A stretch of DNA of 64,000 nt from positions 1 to 64,000 of the forward strand of contig NZ_JAERRG010000019.1 in assembly GCF_016741935.1 (NCBI RefSeq). Direction: 5' to 3'. The translations under genes and the position numbers were made by a program. Source of the stretch: Streptomyces endocoffeicus. GTDB taxonomy: Bacteria; Actinomycetota; Actinomycetes; Streptomycetales; Streptomycetaceae. The notes beneath the pieces were generated by a model. It saw nothing but the letters and a program-made list of their open reading frames with translations, was not told the origin of the DNA and made no database searches. Positions 16,029 to 23,753 of this stretch are shown piece by piece (the first letter of the stretch is position 1; each line of letters starts with the position of its first letter).

Positions 16029-16820
16029 ATGGATTACTGCTCTCCCTGTCGCCGCCATCTCAACGGTGCCGTCTCCTGCCCTGGATGCGGGAGGCCCGTC
16101 GAGGATCTCGGGCTGCCCTCTGCCGCGTCGGACGCGGCGGACGAGGGCGGCGCCGGGGCCGAGGCGCCCGCCACGCGGGCGGAACGGCGGGCGGACCGTC
16201 GGACGGCCCAGGCTTCCCGCGCCTCCGGCACCACCCGGGCCTCCGGCACCACTCGGGCCTCGCGCCGGAAGCCCAAGTCCCGGGGCCTCTTCGGCCGCCG
16301 CGCCCGCCGGGCCCGCCGGGCCCGCCGGGGCCGGGGACGCCGGGTGGCGATCCTGGCATCGGTGCTCGGCCCGGTGCTGGTCGCGGTGTTCGTGGCCGAA
16401 CTGGCCACCGAGGGGCACTGGCGGGAATCCTCCCCGGCGCCCAGGCGGCAGGAGCCGGTGGCCGACCGCGACGGCGGCGTGACCGAATCCGCCGAGACGA
16501 TCGTCCAGGACACGACCGGCCCGAGCGCGGGCCCCTCGGCGGCGGATGGCGAGGACCGAGACCCATCCCAGGACGAGGACAAGGACAAGGGCGGCAAGAA
16601 GTCCAAGGGCGAGAAGGACGACACCTCGCCCGATCCGGACGGGTCCTCGTCCTCCGGCCCGTCGGACGACTCCCCGTCGGCCCCGGGCGGCTCCGGGGCG
16701 ACCCATCGGCCCACGACCCCGTCGAAACCGAGGCCCACCGCCCCGGCGACCGTCGCGCCGACGCCGAGCCGCCCGACGCCCACGGAGACCTGCCAGCGGT
16801 TCCTGTGGTGGTGCACGTAG
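16029..16820 (+). CDS. SCO2400-family zinc-ribbon membrane protein
   Basis: A 263-residue protein beginning MDYCSPCRRHLNGAVSCPGC, where CxxC and CxxC pairs form a short zinc ribbon, as in the actinobacterial SCO2400 family. A strongly basic stretch (about 80-104, repeated RARRARR) leads into one transmembrane segment (VAILASVLGPVLVAVFVAEL, about 105-124). The remaining half is low-complexity, rich in Asp, Lys, Ser and Pro, and would be extracellular, ending in CQRFLWWCT. Function is unknown. No Shine-Dalgarno sequence is evident before the ATG. The DNA encodes several small internal duplications (ASGTTRASGTTRAS). Confidence 0.82.
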   Translation: MDYCSPCRRHLNGAVSCPGCGRPVEDLGLPSAASDAADEGGAGAEAPATRAERRADRRTAQASRASGTTRASGTTRASRRKPKSRGLFGRRARRARRARRGRGRRVAILASVLGPVLVAVFVAELATEGHWRESSPAPRRQEPVADRDGGVTESAETIVQDTTGPSAGPSAADGEDRDPSQDEDKDKGGKKSKGEKDDTSPDPDGSSSSGPSDDSPSAPGGSGATHRPTTPSKPRPTAPATVAPTPSRPTPTETCQRFLWWCT

Positions 16821-16829
16821 AGGGTGTCC

Positions 16830-17575
16830 GGCGGATCGTGCCGCCTGCGGCGGGCTGTTCCCCTCCCCGCCCCTCCCCGAAACCGGGGCTCCGCCCCAGC
16901 CCCCGGACCGGGGCTCCGCCCCAGCCCCCGGCAGGGGCTCTCGCCCGAGGCGCCGCGCCGGGGTTCCCGCCGCAGGCCCGGGCAGGGGCTCAACTTGAGG
17001 TCCCGGGTCGGGGTTCCCGCCGCAGGCCCGGCAGGGGGTTCGCCCGAGGCCGCGGGTGGGGGTTCCCGCCGCAGGCTCCGGCAGGGGCTCAGCCTGAGGC
17101 GCCGGATCGGGGCTCTCGCCGCAGGCCCGGCAGGGGGTTCGCCTGAGGCCTCGGGTGGGGCTCAGCCTGATTCCCGGGTCGGGGTTCGCGCCGCAGGCCC
17201 CGGCAGGGGGTTCGCCTGAGGCGCCGCGCCGGGGTTCCCGCCCCAGGCGCCGGACCGGGGTTCCCGCCCGAGGCCCCGGCAGGGGGTTCCCGCCTCAGAT
17301 CCCCGGGTCGGGGTTCCCGTCGTAGGCCCCGGCGGGGGCTCAGTCTGAGGCGCCGGGTCGGGGCTCTCGCCCAAGACCCCCGGCAGGGGGTTCGCCCGAG
17401 GCGTCGGATCGGGGCTCCGCCCCTTCCCGGGGCGTCGATATGCGGTTCCGCCGCGTGGCGGGGCTCTGCCCCGGGTCTCGGGGTCCAGGGGCGGAGCCCC
17501 TGGTATCGGGAAGGGGCGGGGAGGGGAACGATCCGCCGGACACCCCGTCGCCGGGCGGTCCCAGCGACACGCATA
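16830..17575. repeat. Expanded degenerate repeat array plus hairpin cassette
   Basis: From about 16880 to 17420 the DNA is a run of some two dozen diverged units of about 22-25 bp, each a CCGG..GGGG(C/T)TC.CGCC..AGGC variation; adjacent units alternate GGTTCCCGCCGCAGGC and GGGGGTTCGCCTGAGGC types, giving a roughly 46-bp higher-order period. The array is framed on the left by TGTCCGGCGG..GCCTGCGGCGGGCTG and on the right by GGGGCTCCGCCCC, GCGGTTCCGCCGC and GGGGCGGAGCCCC hairpins ending in GATCCGCCGGACACCCCG, the same boundary cassette as at three other places in the window. No gene is supported in these 750 bases. Confidence 0.88.
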
Positions 17576-17608
17576 ACGGCCTCCGCGGCGCGGCTTGCGG
17601 CGCGGCCC

Positions 17609-18037
17609 CTACGGCGCGCTGCCCAGCATCCGTTTGAGCAGGTCGCGCAGTATCGTGCGCTCCTCGTCCGAGAGCTCGGCCAGCGGCTCGCGCGCGAAGT
17701 CGAGCGAGCCGCGGAGCCGTGCGGAGGTCTCCCGGCCCGCCTCGGTGGCGGCGGCCAGCTTGACCCGGCGGTCGGCCGGGTCAAGGCGGCGCTCGGCGAG
17801 GCCGCGCGACTCCAGGCGGTCCACGATCCCGGTGACGTTCGACGGCTCGCACTTCAGCTGCTGGGCGAGCCGTCGCATCGGCGTCGGGCCGCCGGCCAGC
17901 AGGGCCAGCACCCGGGCCTGTGCCCCGGTCAGGGAGTGCTTGGCCGCGGCCTCCTCGTATTCCTCGTGATAACGGGCCACGATGGTGCCGATGAGCTCGA
18001 CGACCTCGAGGGTCAGCGGGTCGGTACGGGACGTCAT
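17609..18037 (-). CDS. MarR-family transcriptional regulator
   Basis: Cytoplasmic winged-helix regulator of 142 residues, the normal MarR length. The recognition region MRRLAQQLKCEPSNVTGIVD and the wing ESRGLAERRLDPADRRVKL are clear. I chose the ATG preceded by GGTGG; an ATG six codons upstream is also possible. It is divergent from the oxidoreductase gene and the intergenic region holds inverted repeats, so it probably represses that gene and itself and is released by a small-molecule ligand. Confidence 0.92.
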   Translation of the reverse strand: MTSRTDPLTLEVVELIGTIVARYHEEYEEAAAKHSLTGAQARVLALLAGGPTPMRRLAQQLKCEPSNVTGIVDRLESRGLAERRLDPADRRVKLAAATEAGRETSARLRGSLDFAREPLAELSDEERTILRDLLKRMLGSAP

Positions 18038-18058
18038 GCCCACCAGGGTACCCATTTA

Positions 18059-18097
18059 CTTGACAACATGAAATATCAAGCAGCATGATTGTTTCAT
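18059..18097. promoter_or_regulatory. MarR operator/promoter between divergent genes
   Basis: CTTGA (18059-18063) / TCAAG (18076-18080) and ATGAAA (18068-18073) / TTTCAT (18092-18097) are interleaved inverted repeats in an AT-rich island. They overlap a likely plus-strand promoter, TTGACA at 18060-18065 and CATGAT at 18084-18089 with an 18-bp spacer, so a bound MarR dimer would block it. Confidence 0.6.
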
Positions 18098-18125
18098 CTG
18101 CTGAAGCATAGGAGAGGCCCCTTCC

Positions 18126-19145
18126 ATGTCCGTCATCCCCACCACCGGCCGTGAATGGCATCTGGTCGCCCGCCCCCAGGGGTGGCCGAAGCCGGAGGAC
18201 TTCGCACTGCGCGAGATCCCGGTCTCCGAGCCGGGCCCCGGGCAGGCGCTGGTGCGCAATCTCTACATGTCGGTGGACCCGTACATGCGCGGCCGCATGA
18301 ACGACGTGAAGTCGTACGCGCCGCCGTACCAGCTGGACCAGCCGATGGGAGGCGGCGCGGTCGGCAAGGTCGTCGCCTCCAACGCGGAGGGCATCTCCGT
18401 CGGCGACCACGTCCTGCACTTCGGCGGCTGGCGTGAGTACGCGACGGTGGACGCCAAGAGCGCCGTCAAGGTCGACCCCGAGATCGCCCCGCTCCCCGCC
18501 TACCTCGGGGTGCTCGGCATGCCGGGCCTCACCGCCTACGCGGGGCTGCTGGAGGTCGCCTCCTTCAAGGAGGGCGACGCGGTCTTCGTCTCGGGCGCGG
18601 CGGGCGCGGTGGGCAGTGAGGTCGGCCAGATCGCCAAGCTCAAGGGCGCCTCCCGGGTGATCGGCAGCGCCGGTTCGGACGAGAAGGTCCGGGTGCTGCT
18701 CGACGAGTACGGCTTCGACGCGGCCTTCAACTACAAGAGCGGCCCGGTCGGCGACCAGCTGAAGGAGGCCGCGCCGGACGGGATCGACGTCTACTTCGAC
18801 AATGTCGGCGGTGAGCACCTCGAGGCCGCCATCAGTCGCCTCAAGGTGCACGGCCGGATCACCGTCTGCGGCATGATCTCGCAATACAACGTCACCGAGC
18901 CGCCCGCCGCCCCGCGCAACCTCGGGATGGTCATCGGCAAGCGGCTGCGGATGCAGGGCATGCTGGTCGGGGACCACCAGCACCTTCAGGAGCAGTTCTT
19001 CCAGGAGGTCGGCGGCTGGATCCGCGAGGGCAAGCTGCACTACCGCGAGACCGTCATCAAGGGCGTGGAGAACGCGGTGGACGCCTTCCTCGGGATGCTC
19101 CGTGGGGAGAACACCGGCAAGATGATCGTCTCGTTCGAGGACTGA
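18126..19145 (+). CDS. NADP-dependent oxidoreductase, MDR superfamily
   Basis: Zinc-independent medium-chain reductase of 339 residues, close in type to leukotriene-B4 dehydrogenase/2-alkenal reductase (YncB/CurA-like); these reduce alpha,beta-unsaturated carbonyls with NADPH. Visible features are SVDPYMRGRM, LGMPGLTAYAGL, the nucleotide-binding SGAAGAVGSEVGQIAKLKGA and DVYFDNVGGEHLEAAI. No catalytic-zinc cysteines are present. It is divergent from marR, a common arrangement for electrophile-responsive detoxification. Its final codons, FED-stop, are the first unit of a 15-bp tandem repeat that runs into the intergenic region. Confidence 0.93.
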   Translation: MSVIPTTGREWHLVARPQGWPKPEDFALREIPVSEPGPGQALVRNLYMSVDPYMRGRMNDVKSYAPPYQLDQPMGGGAVGKVVASNAEGISVGDHVLHFGGWREYATVDAKSAVKVDPEIAPLPAYLGVLGMPGLTAYAGLLEVASFKEGDAVFVSGAAGAVGSEVGQIAKLKGASRVIGSAGSDEKVRVLLDEYGFDAAFNYKSGPVGDQLKEAAPDGIDVYFDNVGGEHLEAAISRLKVHGRITVCGMISQYNVTEPPAAPRNLGMVIGKRLRMQGMLVGDHQHLQEQFFQEVGGWIREGKLHYRETVIKGVENAVDAFLGMLRGENTGKMIVSFED

Positions 19146-19208
19146 GCCTTCGAGCACTGAGCCTTCGAGGACTGAGTCATCGAGCGCTGAGCCTTCGAGG
19201 ACTGACGG
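19134..19208. repeat. 15-bp tandem repeat spanning the stop codon, five units
   Basis: Units at 19134, 19149, 19164, 19179 and 19194 share the form TTCGAGGACTGAGCC. The first unit is the real end of the oxidoreductase gene (Phe-Glu-Asp-stop), and every unit carries TGA in the same frame. Confidence 0.92.
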
Positions 19209-19213
19209 TTCGC

Positions 19214-19243
19214 CCGCCCCTGCCACCCGTGTGGCAGGGGCGG
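19214..19243 (+). terminator. Hairpin terminator of the oxidoreductase gene
   Basis: Perfect 13-bp stem CCGCCCCTGCCAC / GTGGCAGGGGCGG with a CCGT loop, directly after the 15-bp repeat. Confidence 0.85.
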
Positions 19244-19249
19244 TCCCGG

Positions 19250-19335
19250 CTATCGCAGCACCACCGTCGTCAGCGAACGCCCCGGCAGCTCGACCGCCAG
19301 CCGTCCGTCGCGCACCCGCGCGGTTCCCAGGCGGA
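19250..19335 (-). pseudogene. C-terminal remnant, probably of a glycoside hydrolase
   Basis: On the minus strand these bases read LGTARVRDGRLAVELPGRSL followed by TTVVLR and a stop. This resembles the last beta-strands of glycoside hydrolases with a C-terminal beta-sandwich (for example GH30/GH39-like LPxRSxTT endings). Nothing upstream continues the frame, so only the tail of the gene survives, next to a palindrome. The family assignment is a guess from one short motif. Confidence 0.45.
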
Positions 19336-19339
19336 AAAA

Positions 19340-19360
19340 GTTCCGGAACGTTTCCGTAAC
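19340..19360. promoter_or_regulatory. 21-bp palindrome, LacI-type candidate operator
   Basis: GTT-C-CGGAA-CGT-TTCCG-T-AAC is symmetric except for positions 4 and 18 and the three-base centre, and resembles LacI/GalR-family operators. It lies directly beside the truncated hydrolase tail and 116 bases upstream of an orphan binding-protein-like gene. Confidence 0.45.
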
Positions 19361-19475
19361 GTCGGCCGCACGCTAGAGGCGTCGGTGAGATGGGTCAAGG
19401 GATCGCTCGACGGCGAATGCCTGGCGGCTCGGCGAGTACATAATCGGTTGCCTGTCGGCGACGGCGGCGGATGCA

Positions 19476-20588
19476 ATGTCCGGCATGGTCACCCAGGCGC
19501 GCCCGCCACGGCGGGACGGATCATCCGTCCAGATCGGTGCTCTCGTTCCGCTGTCTCGGCCCGGCTGGGTCGAGGCGGGCCAACATGTGCTCGCCGGACT
19601 CGAGTTGGCCGTACGCGACGTCAATGACGACGGCGGGATCGCCGGAAGCCCACTCGAGCTGGTGGTCCGGGACACCGCGGCCGATCCACAGCGGGCCGCG
19701 GCGGCTGTGGACGAACTGGCCCAGCTGGGCGTGGCGGCCCTGGCGGGGGAGTACCACAGCGTCGTCGCTCGTGCCGCCGCCGCCCGCGCCGACGCCCTCG
19801 GCCTGCCGTTCCTCTGCTCGTCGGCGGTTCTCGACGCGCTCACCGAACAGCCGACGGACTGGGTCGCGCGCCTCGCCCCGGCACAGTCCCACGGCTGGCG
19901 GATCTACGCGGACTTCCTCCTCGGCGCGGGCCACCGCCGCATCGCCGTGGCCACCCAGCCGAGTGTCTACTGGGCGTCCGGGACGCGCGTTCTGCGGGAC
20001 CATCTCGCGCCACGCGGCGGCACCGTCATCGAACTCGACATGCGCGCACTCACCCCCGCGGCCGTGTGCGACGAACTCGTCGCCCATCGCGCGACGGCCC
20101 TCCTGCTTCTGGCCGGCCACCCGGAGCCGGCCGTGTCGATCGTGAGGTCCGTCCGCCGCGACCAGCGCCTCGCCGGGGTCATGATGGGTGCTCCGGCCGG
20201 GCAGCCGGAGTTCGCCGAGTGGGCGGCGTCGCTGGGCGACGACGGCGCCGCGATCCCGTTCCTGCGCTATCTGCCCGAGCGCCTCGGCCCGCTCGGCGCA
20301 CGAGTCGAGACGGCCCTTCGCGAGCGGCTGGCCGCGGCGCCCTCCTTCGTCGCCTTCGAGGGCTACGACACGGTCACCGTCCTCGCCGAGGTGCTGCGTG
20401 CTCAGGGCACGGACCGGGCGCGCGTCGCCGCGTCCTGGTCGCGCGTCGCGGTCGAAGGCACCCGCGGGCGGATCCGGTTCTCCCGCACGCCGGGCATCGG
20501 CGTGTGGCAATGGACTTGGCCGCCGGTCCAGGTCGTCGACCGGGATCCGGCGGAGCCCGATCGCTTTCGGGTCCTTCACACCGGCTGA
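19476..20588 (+). CDS. Branched-chain amino-acid-type binding protein without signal peptide
   Basis: A 370-residue protein of the Peripla_BP_6 (LivJ/AmiC-like) fold: IGALVPLSRPGWVEAGQHVL, LAVRDVNDDGGIAGSPLELV, AALAGEYHSVVARAAAARAD and the late FVAFEGYDTVTVLAEVLRA are all typical. The family is normally exported, yet here the N-terminus is MSGMVTQARPPRRDGSSVQI with no hydrophobic core, and no permease or ATPase gene is adjacent. It may therefore be a cytoplasmic sensor like AmiC, or a gene that has lost its signal sequence. ATGs at 19476 and 19485 are both possible starts. Confidence 0.8.
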   Translation: MSGMVTQARPPRRDGSSVQIGALVPLSRPGWVEAGQHVLAGLELAVRDVNDDGGIAGSPLELVVRDTAADPQRAAAAVDELAQLGVAALAGEYHSVVARAAAARADALGLPFLCSSAVLDALTEQPTDWVARLAPAQSHGWRIYADFLLGAGHRRIAVATQPSVYWASGTRVLRDHLAPRGGTVIELDMRALTPAAVCDELVAHRATALLLLAGHPEPAVSIVRSVRRDQRLAGVMMGAPAGQPEFAEWAASLGDDGAAIPFLRYLPERLGPLGARVETALRERLAAAPSFVAFEGYDTVTVLAEVLRAQGTDRARVAASWSRVAVEGTRGRIRFSRTPGIGVWQWTWPPVQVVDRDPAEPDRFRVLHTG

Positions 20589-20637
20589 GCGGGCACGGCT
20601 GAGCGGGCACGGAGGTCCGGCTGCCCAGTGCCTCCGT

Positions 20638-21864
20638 TCACCGGGTGCCGGGGCTCCCGGCGCACAGCGCGTGGTCGATCAGGGCACTGGCCGCGTTCTC
20701 CTGGTCCAGGATGTGCTCCGGGGTGTCGCCGCGCGCCTCGGACATGGAGACCACGGCGCTTCGCCCGCCGCCGTCGGTGACGCCGTTGAGGGTGATGTAG
20801 CCGCCGTCCCCGCCCTCGTGGCTCCAGTAGGTTCCGCCGCAGCTCAGGGGGCGTTCGACCAGGCCGAGCCCGTATCGGCCGCCGGGCCACAGCCGTTGCA
20901 CCTCCGCGCTCACGGGGACGGTCCGCTTCATCTCGGCCAGCTGCCGCGGCGGCAGCAGGCGGCCGGCGAGCAGCGCGCGGAGGAAGCGGTTCTCGTCCCG
21001 CGTGGTCGTGACCCACGAAAGGTTCTCGTGGTCCACCGGTATCTGGTCGGTGACGTCCACCACGGAACCGGGGCCGAAGAGCTGGTAGGCCTTGGCGTGC
21101 GGCCGGGGCAGGGTGGGCGAGGTGCCCATCCACCGGGTCCGGTCGAGGCCGAGCGGGCGCAGAACGCGGTGCTCGATCTCCTGGTGGGCGGGGTGACCGG
21201 TGGCCTTCTGGATGACCATGCCGAGCAGGACATAGCCGGTGTTGGAGTACGCCCAGCCCTCGCCGGGCGGGAAGTCCGGCGCGTGGGCCATGGCGCGGGC
21301 CACCAGCCCCTCGGGGCCGTGGATGTCGTGGCGCTGCTGGTAGTACTCCCCCGGCGTGGTGTATCCGGGCAGGTCGTCGTGGATGCCGCTGGTGTGCTGG
21401 AGCAGTTGGCGGAGGGTGATCCGGCCGCCGTCGTTGCCGTTGCCCCGCACCACTCCCGGCAGCCAGTGGTCGACGGTGTCGTCCAGGGAGAGTTCGCCCT
21501 CGGCCTCCAGCTGGAGGACCACGGTGGCGACCAGCGTCTTGGACGTACTGGCCATGCGGAAGTAGCCGTCGGACGGGACCGGGCGGCCGGTGTTCAGGTC
21601 GGCGGTGCCGCTGGTGGCGACCGACTGCCGGCCGTCGGGCGCGATCGCGCGGGCCTGCACACCGCTGACCCCGAGGGCGTGGATCGCCTCGGTGTCCTGG
21701 CGCAACCGCTCCCCGGGGGCGGGACCGGTGGGACCGGCCGGACCGGCCGGACCGGCGGGACCGGCGGGACCGGCGGGCCGGGCGACGGCGGTGGCCGCCT
21801 GGGCGGCGAGCAGCGTAGCGACACCGAGTGCCACGGCGAGGTGCCTTCGCGGAGTCGAAGTCAT
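20638..21864 (-). CDS. Secreted serine hydrolase (class C beta-lactamase/DD-peptidase fold)
   Basis: Exported penicillin-recognising-type hydrolase of 408 residues. After a Sec signal peptide (about 1-28) comes a collagen-like stretch of repeated Gly-Pro-Ala (about 31-48). The catalytic SxxK is in RMASTSKTLVA, the YxN motif in WAYSNTGYV, and the HxG-like third motif in WSHEGGDGG. Homologues act as D-alanyl-D-alanine carboxypeptidases or esterases; the substrate is unknown. The GPA run is encoded by a 9-bp DNA repeat (GGACCGGCC/GGACCGGCG). It is convergent with the preceding binding-protein-like gene and divergent from the GH51 gene. Confidence 0.9.
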   Translation of the reverse strand: MTSTPRRHLAVALGVATLLAAQAATAVARPAGPAGPAGPAGPAGPTGPAPGERLRQDTEAIHALGVSGVQARAIAPDGRQSVATSGTADLNTGRPVPSDGYFRMASTSKTLVATVVLQLEAEGELSLDDTVDHWLPGVVRGNGNDGGRITLRQLLQHTSGIHDDLPGYTTPGEYYQQRHDIHGPEGLVARAMAHAPDFPPGEGWAYSNTGYVLLGMVIQKATGHPAHQEIEHRVLRPLGLDRTRWMGTSPTLPRPHAKAYQLFGPGSVVDVTDQIPVDHENLSWVTTTRDENRFLRALLAGRLLPPRQLAEMKRTVPVSAEVQRLWPGGRYGLGLVERPLSCGGTYWSHEGGDGGYITLNGVTDGGGRSAVVSMSEARGDTPEHILDQENAASALIDHALCAGSPGTR

Positions 21865-21980
21865 GGCCGAACGCTAATTTCGCCCCCGGCGGGGTGCGAT
21901 CCGGCACACCCCAGGATCGGAAGGGGGATATCCCCCCAGTGCGGGCCGCTCAGCCCGGACACCCCGACGGTGTCCTGCCA

Positions 21981-22022
21981 TTGACGCACGCCGTGGCGAG
22001 ATCTTACGGTCGCGTTCGAAGA
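21981..22022 (+). promoter_or_regulatory. Promoter of the GH51 gene with a GTTCGAA site
   Basis: TTGACG (21981-21986), an 18-bp spacer and TACGGT (22005-22010) form a likely principal-sigma promoter. GTTCGAAGA at 22014-22022 overlaps the expected start of transcription, and TCGAAT follows at 22043-22048; a sugar-responsive repressor might act there. Confidence 0.5.
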
Positions 22023-22101
22023 AACGAGCGCTGGTCGATATGTCGAATAGTCGCGCCCTCCCGCACCCGCGCGGTCGCGACACCCGAAGAGATGGGCCGT
22101 C

Positions 22102-23610
22102 ATGCCGCAGACCGATTCCGCCCGGTTCACCCTCGACCCCGCCTTCGCCGTCGGCGACGTCAACCCCCGCCTCTTCGGCTCGTTCGTCGAACACCTCGGA
22201 CGCTGCGTCTACACCGGCATCCACGAGCCGGGCCACCCGGCCGCCGACGAGGCCGGGCTGCGTACCGATGTCCTCGCGCTGATCCGGGAGTTGGGCGTCA
22301 CCGTCATCCGGTATCCGGGAGGCAACTTCGTCTCCGGCTACAAGTGGGAGGACGGTGTCGGGCCGGTCGAGGAGCGGCCGCGGCGGCTCGATCTGGCCTG
22401 GCGTTCCACCGAGCCCAACCGGTTCGGGCTCTCCGAGTACATCGACTTCGTCCGTAAGGTCGACGGCGAGCCCATGATGGCGCTCAACCTCGGCACCCGC
22501 GGCGTCGCCGAGGCCCTCGAGCTGCAGGAGTACGCCAACCACCCGTCCGGCACCGCCCTCGCCGACCTCCGGATCGGCCACGGCGACAAGGATCCGTACG
22601 GCATCGGGCTGTGGTGTCTGGGCAATGAGATGGACGGCCCCTGGCAGACCGGCCACAAGACGGCCGAGGAGTACGGACGGCTCGCCGCCGAGACCGCCCG
22701 CGCGATGCGGCAGATCGACCCGGACGTGGAGCTCGTGGCGTGCGGCAGCTCCAACCAGTCGATGCCGACGTTCGCCGCCTGGGAGGCGACGGTCCTCCAG
22801 GAGACCTATGACCTGGTGGACCACATCTCCCTGCACGCCTACTACGAGGAGCGCGACGGCGACCGCGACTCCTTCCTCGCCTCGGCCGTGGACATGGAGT
22901 CCTTCATCGAGAACGTCGTCGCCACCTGCGATCACATCGGCGCCCGGCTGAAGTCGAAGAAGAAGATCAACCTCTCCTTCGACGAGTGGAACGTCTGGTA
23001 CCAGACCCACTACCACAACGCCGAGCCGCTCAACTGGGAGGAGGCCCCGCGCCTCCTGGAGGACAACTACTCCGTCACCGACGCCGTCGTGGTCGGCTCG
23101 CTGCTGATCGCCCTGCTCCGCCACGCCGATCGCGTCACCGTCGCCTGCCTCGCCCAGCTGGTCAACGTCATCGCCCCGATCATGACCGAACCGGGCGGCC
23201 CCGCCTGGCGGCAGACCACCTTCTACCCGTTCGCGCAGGCGTCGGCGCACGGGCGCGGGCGGGTGCTGCGGGTCAACGTCGACAGCCCGACGTACGAGAC
23301 CCCCGTCTACGGCGAGGTGCCGCTGCTGCACGCCACCGCCGTGCTCGACGAGTCCACCGGCGCGGTGACGGTCTTCGCGGTCAACCGCGACCAGCACCGG
23401 CCGCTCCCGCTGGAGATCGCCCTGTCCGCCCTCCCGGTGACCCGTGTGGTCGAGCACGCCGTCCTCGCCGACGCCGACCCCGAGGCCCGTAACACCCTCA
23501 CCGACCCCGAGCGCGTCACCCCGCGTCCCGGCGAGGGCACGGGGCTCGCGGACGGCGCCCTGCGCACCACGCTCGAGCCGATGTCCTGGAACGTCATACG
23601 CCTGGCCTGA
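22102..23610 (+). CDS. Alpha-L-arabinofuranosidase, GH51
   Basis: Intracellular retaining glycoside hydrolase of 502 residues that removes terminal alpha-L-arabinofuranosyl groups from arabino-oligosaccharides. No signal peptide is present, in line with the family. The acid/base Glu176 is in WCLGNEMDGPWQ and the nucleophile Glu295 in LSFDEWNVWY; RYPGGNFVSGYKWEDGVGP (about 70-88) and HISLHAYYEERD are also typical GH51 blocks. The length is normal. The gene stands alone between its own promoter and a strong terminator, and would work with the secreted pectate lyase nearby in plant-polymer use. Confidence 0.95.
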   Translation: MPQTDSARFTLDPAFAVGDVNPRLFGSFVEHLGRCVYTGIHEPGHPAADEAGLRTDVLALIRELGVTVIRYPGGNFVSGYKWEDGVGPVEERPRRLDLAWRSTEPNRFGLSEYIDFVRKVDGEPMMALNLGTRGVAEALELQEYANHPSGTALADLRIGHGDKDPYGIGLWCLGNEMDGPWQTGHKTAEEYGRLAAETARAMRQIDPDVELVACGSSNQSMPTFAAWEATVLQETYDLVDHISLHAYYEERDGDRDSFLASAVDMESFIENVVATCDHIGARLKSKKKINLSFDEWNVWYQTHYHNAEPLNWEEAPRLLEDNYSVTDAVVVGSLLIALLRHADRVTVACLAQLVNVIAPIMTEPGGPAWRQTTFYPFAQASAHGRGRVLRVNVDSPTYETPVYGEVPLLHATAVLDESTGAVTVFAVNRDQHRPLPLEIALSALPVTRVVEHAVLADADPEARNTLTDPERVTPRPGEGTGLADGALRTTLEPMSWNVIRLA

Positions 23611-23639
23611 GCATCCGCCCGAGTATCCGGGCGGGAAGG

Positions 23640-23665
23640 GCCCCGCCCGGAGGGCCGGGCGGGGC
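23640..23665 (+). terminator. Hairpin terminator of the GH51 gene
   Basis: Perfect 11-bp stem GCCCCGCCCGG / CCGGGCGGGGC with an AGGG loop, 29 bases after the stop codon. It is followed by short imperfect CGGGAACGAGGAA repeats to about 23730. Confidence 0.85.
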
Positions 23666-23753
23666 GTGGGCGGAACGCGGGAACGAGGAACGCGGGAACG
23701 AGGAACGAGGAACGGGGGACGGGGGACGGGACGAGGTGCGGCGGCGTGGCCGG

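Noticed and set aside
16830..17219. Open frames in the repeat array encoding repeated PAxGxGSRRRPGxG-like peptides
   Set aside because: They only reflect the DNA repeat, lack ribosome-binding sites and occur in several frames at once.
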